Part shown: positions 61,103-64,000 of the stretch, piece after piece
Numbering within the stretch: the stretch's first letter is position 1
How the letters are laid out: each line of letters begins with the position of its first letter
NCBI RefSeq assembly: GCF_000717345.1
Contig: NZ_JNZA01000001.1
Span: 1 to 64,000, forward strand
Source: Streptomyces lydicus
Lineage (GTDB): Bacteria; Actinomycetota; Actinomycetes; Streptomycetales; Streptomycetaceae
Direction of reading: 5' to 3'
DNA length: 64,000 nt
The notes under the pieces: generated by a model
Seen by the model: only the letters and a program-made list of their open reading frames with translations
Databases searched by the model: none
Told to the model about the DNA's origin: nothing
Made by a program: the position numbers and the translations under genes

Positions 61103-61894
61103 TCACGGCCCGTCGCCGGTCGAGACGGTGAACAGGGCGCCGTCCGGGTCGCGGATCACGGCCCGGGGGCCGGCCGCGCCCCCGGCCGGCTCGACGACGG
61201 GCGTGACGGTGCCGCCGGCCGCGACCGCCGCCGCGGTGGTCTTGTCGAGGTCGCGGACGCGGAAGTGGACGTGCCACCGCGGGCGGATCCGCGGGTCCGG
61301 GGCCGACTCGACGCCCCCGCCCCGCAGCGTGGCGACCGCACGGTCACCCTGCCGCACGATGACCTGCTCCTCCTCGTAGTCCACCCGGCACTCGCTCTCC
61401 GGAGTGGCCCAGTCGAAGATCTGCGCGTAGAAGATGGCCGCGTCGAACGCGTCGCGGGTCCGCAGTTCCAACAGGGCCGGGGCGTTGCCCTCGCCCACCG
61501 TCCAGGACAAGGACTGCCCTTCCCAGAGGCCGAACCTGGCGCCGTCACGGTCGGCGGCCAGCGCGGCACGGCCGTAGCCCAGGCGGAGTGGCCCCACCGC
61601 GACGGTGGCTCCGCGTTCCCGGACCCGGCCCGCGACGTCATCGGCGTCGGCCACGGCGAAGTACGGCGTCCAGTCCACCGGCGCCTGCCAGCCGGGCGCG
61701 ACCTCCGCGATACCGGCCACCGGCTGATCATCGGCGAGCGCGACGCAGAACGCGTCCCCGAAGCTCGCCGTGCGGAAGCTCCAGTTCATCACCGCGCCGT
61801 AGAAGTCCTGCGCGGCGGTCAGGTCGCGGGCCGTCAGGCTGACCCAGCACGGCGCACCGAGCACGGGCGCGACGTGTCGGTCCATCGACATCAC
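61103..61894 (-). CDS. double-module VOC family protein
   Basis: This 263-residue protein has two VOC modules: CWVSLTARDLTAAQDFYGAV near 16 and ALLELRTRDAFDAAIFYAQI near 140. The second ends DPDGALFTVSTG. Two-module Streptomyces proteins of this kind are annotated as glyoxalase or hydroxylase-like; the substrate is unknown. GTG 61894 (six bases after GGAGA) and ATG 61891 are both possible starts. It is convergent with the hemerythrin gene, only 12 bp apart. Confidence 0.85.
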   Translation of the reverse strand: MMSMDRHVAPVLGAPCWVSLTARDLTAAQDFYGAVMNWSFRTASFGDAFCVALADDQPVAGIAEVAPGWQAPVDWTPYFAVADADDVAGRVRERGATVAVGPLRLGYGRAALAADRDGARFGLWEGQSLSWTVGEGNAPALLELRTRDAFDAAIFYAQIFDWATPESECRVDYEEEQVIVRQGDRAVATLRGGGVESAPDPRIRPRWHVHFRVRDLDKTTAAAVAAGGTVTPVVEPAGGAAGPRAVIRDPDGALFTVSTGDGP

Positions 61895-61947
61895 AACGTT
61901 CTCCTGCGGGGCGCCCGGCGCGCCCGGGTCCGGGTCGGCGGGGCGGT

Positions 61948-62274
61948 TCAGCGGCCTACTGCTTTGCGGAGTTCATCCTTGTTCATGGTGGAGCGGCCCT
62001 CGACGTTCTTCTTCTTGGCCTCCTCGTACAGCTGGTCCTTCGTGGGGCCCTGAGCCCCGCGGTGGGAACGCTCGCCGCCGCGCTGTGACGCGGACTTGGG
62101 GTCGCGCAACGACGTCCTGCTCGACGACTTGGCCTCGCCGGAGCGGGCGCGTTCCTTGTTGACGGTGCGCGCGGCGATCTCCTTCGCACGCTTCTCGGAG
62201 GTACCGCGCTCCTCGGCCTGTTCCTTGATGTGCTCGTACTGTCGCTCGCGTTTCTTGCTCGAACCCGCAGGCAT
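61948..62274 (-). CDS. Rho-N/'plasmid stabilization' family protein
   Basis: This 108-residue, very basic and hydrophilic protein matches the Streptomyces group named 'plasmid stabilization protein'. It starts MPAGSSKKRERQYEHIKEQA, has RAKEIAARTVNKERARSGEA, and ends in a Rho termination factor N-terminal-like helical motif (PTKDQLYEEAKKKNVEGRS then MNKDELRKAVGR). It probably binds nucleic acid. The name does not imply a plasmid origin here. AAGGAG precedes the ATG. Confidence 0.82.
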   Translation of the reverse strand: MPAGSSKKRERQYEHIKEQAEERGTSEKRAKEIAARTVNKERARSGEAKSSSRTSLRDPKSASQRGGERSHRGAQGPTKDQLYEEAKKKNVEGRSTMNKDELRKAVGR

Positions 62275-62449
62275 CAGGCAACTCCTTGATCGAGAGGGGA
62301 CGGATGAGGTGTTCCGCCGCGCGGCTGCCCGGCAGCCGGCGCCTCCGCGGGACGCAGGAGGCACTTACCAGTCCACGCCCTACGGGCGCCCGGCGCGACA
62401 CGGGAGAGCCGACCAGGTCTGGACGGCACGCGGGGAGCCGGGGGAGCGG

Positions 62450-63019
62450 TCAGGGAGCCGTCTCGGTGAGCGCTGCCTCGATCGCCTTCAGGAAGTCCTC
62501 CAGGTCGTCGGGCGTGCGCGAGGTGACGAGCGTCCAGCCATTCGAGTGGTCACTGACGGCGGACTCGTCCACCCAGTGGCCCCCGGCATTGCGGATGTCG
62601 GTCCGCAGCGACGGATAGGAGGTCAGCGTCTTGCCCTTGACGACGTCCGCCTCGACCAGGCCCCACGGGCCGTGGCAGATCGCCGCGACCGGGCGGTGCG
62701 CGGAGGGGAAGGCGCGGACGAGGGCGACGGCCTTGTCCTGAAGCCGCAGCGCGTCCGCGTTCAGCGTGCCTCCCGGCAGCACCAGCACGTCGTACGCGGA
62801 CGCGTCGACGTCGTCCAGCGTCCGGTCCGGGCTGACCTTCTGACCGGGGTCCTTGTCGCCGACGAGGGTCTGGATCGGGTCGGCGGTCACCGCGGCGATC
62901 TGCACCTCGGCGCCGGCGTCCCGCAGATGCTGCACCGGGACGAGAAGTTCGTCCTGTTCCACTCCGTAGTTGGCCACCACGACCAGAGCGGAGCGACCGC
63001 TCAGCTTGCTGTCAGCCAT
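62450..63019 (-). CDS. DJ-1/PfpI family protein
   Basis: This 189-residue protein of the DJ-1/PfpI superfamily has DVLVLPGGTLNADALR near 79 and the nucleophile elbow AAICHGPWGLVE near 113-124 (Cys with adjacent His). Family members act as glyoxalase III or deglycase, protease or chaperone in carbonyl and oxidative stress. The ATG at 63019 follows GAGGAG. The gene lies downstream of gnd beyond a terminator. Confidence 0.9.
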   Translation of the reverse strand: MADSKLSGRSALVVVANYGVEQDELLVPVQHLRDAGAEVQIAAVTADPIQTLVGDKDPGQKVSPDRTLDDVDASAYDVLVLPGGTLNADALRLQDKAVALVRAFPSAHRPVAAICHGPWGLVEADVVKGKTLTSYPSLRTDIRNAGGHWVDESAVSDHSNGWTLVTSRTPDDLEDFLKAIEAALTETAP

Positions 63020-63177
63020 GCTTTCTCCTCTTCTCCTGCAGGTCCGCGGGCCGGCCCGGGTGCGGACGGCGTCTGTCTCCGCGGCTGCCCACAGCGCGGC
63101 ACGCCATGCACCGGGCCGCCGGCCCTGGCTCCAGTCCACCCGGAGACACGGCCGCGCGCGACACGACCGGGCCGATG

Positions 63178-63218
63178 GTGCCGGTGCGGGAGCGCGCGGG
63201 CCGCTCCCGCACCGGCAC
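63178..63218 (-). terminator. terminator after gnd
   Basis: A perfect 17-bp inverted repeat (arm GTGCCGGTGCGGGAGCG) with a 7-base loop lies 37 bp past the gnd stop and separates it from the DJ-1/PfpI gene. Confidence 0.78.
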
Positions 63219-63254
63219 GCCGTACCACCGCCGGCAGGCGTCGTCAGGCCGGCG

Positions 63255-64000
63255 TCAGGCGGAGACCTCGGGCCGGTCGTGCTCCGCCCAGCGGGTGTGG
63301 AAGCTGCCCTCGCGGTCGGTCCGGCGGTAGGTGTGGGCGCCGAAGAAGTCCCGCTGCCCTTGGGTGAGGGCCGCCGGCAGCCGTTCGGCGCGCAGCGAGT
63401 CGTAGTAGGCCAGCGCGGCGGAGAAGGCGGGGGCCGGGATGCCGTGGTGCGCGGCGGTGGCCACCACCTCGCGCCAGCTCTGCTGGGCACCGCCGATCTC
63501 CTGGCCGAACTCCTTGTCGGACAGCAGGCTGACGAGGCCGGGGTCGGCGGCGTAGGCCGCGCGGATGCGGTCGAGGAACGCGGCGCGGATGATGCAGCCG
63601 CCGCGCCAGATCGCGGCGATCGCGCCGGGGTCGATGTCCCAGTTGTACTCGGCGCTGCCATCCATGATCATCTTCCAGCCCTGGTCGTAGGCGATGATCT
63701 TCGACGCGTACAGGGCCTGCTCGACATGGGCGGTGAAGGTTTCCGCCTCGTGGGCGGACAGCGGCCGGGCACCGGCTCCCGGCAGGTCGCGGTAGGCGGC
63801 CCGCAGGTCGGTGTGTCCCGACGAGGAGCGGGCGAAGACCGCCTGGGCGATGGCGCTGACCGGGACGCCGAGGTCGAGGGCGAGCTGTACGGTCCAGCGT
63901 CCGGTGCCCTTCTGTTCGGCCTGGTCCTGGACGACGTCGACGAAGGGTTTGCCGGTGGCGGCGTCGGTGTGGGCGAGCACCTCGGCGGTGATCTCGATCA
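63255..64000 (-). CDS. gnd: 6-phosphogluconate dehydrogenase, C-terminal part
   Basis: The C-terminal 248 residues of a decarboxylating 6-phosphogluconate dehydrogenase of the pentose phosphate pathway are present; the 5' end lies beyond the right edge. Diagnostic segments are VVQDQAEQKGTGRWTVQLALDLGVP (in part: EQKGTGRWT), the all-helical domain with YNWDIDPGAIAAIWRGGCIIRA (in part: IAAIWRGGCIIRA), and the C-terminal QRDFFGAHTYRRTDREGSFH tail that closes over the active site of the partner subunit. This is the long-chain NADP-dependent type. The N-terminal nucleotide-binding domain cannot be seen. Confidence 0.95.
   Translation of the reverse strand, partial: IEITAEVLAHTDAATGKPFVDVVQDQAEQKGTGRWTVQLALDLGVPVSAIAQAVFARSSSGHTDLRAAYRDLPGAGARPLSAHEAETFTAHVEQALYASKIIAYDQGWKMIMDGSAEYNWDIDPGAIAAIWRGGCIIRAAFLDRIRAAYAADPGLVSLLSDKEFGQEIGGAQQSWREVVATAAHHGIPAPAFSAALAYYDSLRAERLPAALTQGQRDFFGAHTYRRTDREGSFHTRWAEHDRPEVSA

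Noticed and set aside
61948..62274. Plasmid origin suggested by the 'plasmid stabilization' protein
   Set aside because: This family is chromosomal in Streptomyces and the neighbours (gnd, DJ-1, VOC) are housekeeping or stress genes. No replication or partition gene is present.

Overview
The window is chromosomal DNA from a Streptomyces or a very close relative. Base composition is very high in G+C, GTG and TTG starts are common, and rare TTA (bldA-type) codons occur in three genes. It also carries a SapB-type ram cluster, DasR-like sites upstream of a chitinase, an AfsR-like regulator and a SigB-family sigma factor. About 63 protein genes can be supported. No rRNA, tRNA, CRISPR array, insertion sequence or prophage was seen.

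Layout. 0-9 kb: a ram/amf class III lanthipeptide operon on the minus strand (ramC, ramS, ramA, ramB) with a 42-residue SapB precursor, flanked by an S33 tripeptidyl aminopeptidase and a CsbD stress protein; no ramR lies inside the window. 9-15 kb: a CTP-synthase-like amidotransferase divergent from a LysR regulator, a membrane protein of unknown function, a methyltransferase, an alcohol dehydrogenase and a TetR regulator. 15-21 kb: a fused esterase/virginiamycin B lyase under a TetR-type operator pair, a DUF5701 and a DUF2267 protein, a secreted GH18 chitinase and a secreted M4 metalloprotease. 21-30 kb: an HTH-hydrolase-mycothiol enzyme operon, a dienelactone hydrolase, two uncharacterised proteins, and a Tat-exported agmatine deiminase with an amino acid permease and a divergent TetR regulator.

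30-45 kb reads as a general stress and carbon-storage region: glgX, a 56-residue hydrophobic protein, DUF5133 and CsbD proteins, a response-regulator/PP2C phosphatase co-translated with a CHASE3 histidine kinase, a divergent HTH-like/response-regulator reading frame, a SigB-family sigma factor, a glutamate-synthase-like protein with poxB, an FUSC transporter and an Mrr-like membrane nuclease. Six upstream sequences, five of them in this region, fit a SigB-type promoter with one fixed spacing (GNNT-N15-GGG[T/C]A), so these genes may form a small regulon with the sigma factor.

45-57 kb: an HxlR regulator, a small secreted protein resembling the tendamistat scaffold, a large AfsR-like regulator with a TTA codon, DUF4419 and HEAT-repeat proteins, a GMC oxidoreductase, a VOC protein, a secreted protein of unknown function, a DUF2231-Rieske fusion and a HAD phosphatase. 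57-61 kb: a tightly overlapping four-gene operon (acyl-CoA dehydrogenase-like, PIG-L deacetylase, NodS-like methyltransferase, family 2 glycosyltransferase) that looks like an uncharacterised glycoconjugate pathway, followed by a hemerythrin protein. 61-64 kb: a double VOC protein, a Rho-N 'plasmid stabilization' protein, a DJ-1/PfpI protein and the 3' part of 6-phosphogluconate dehydrogenase.
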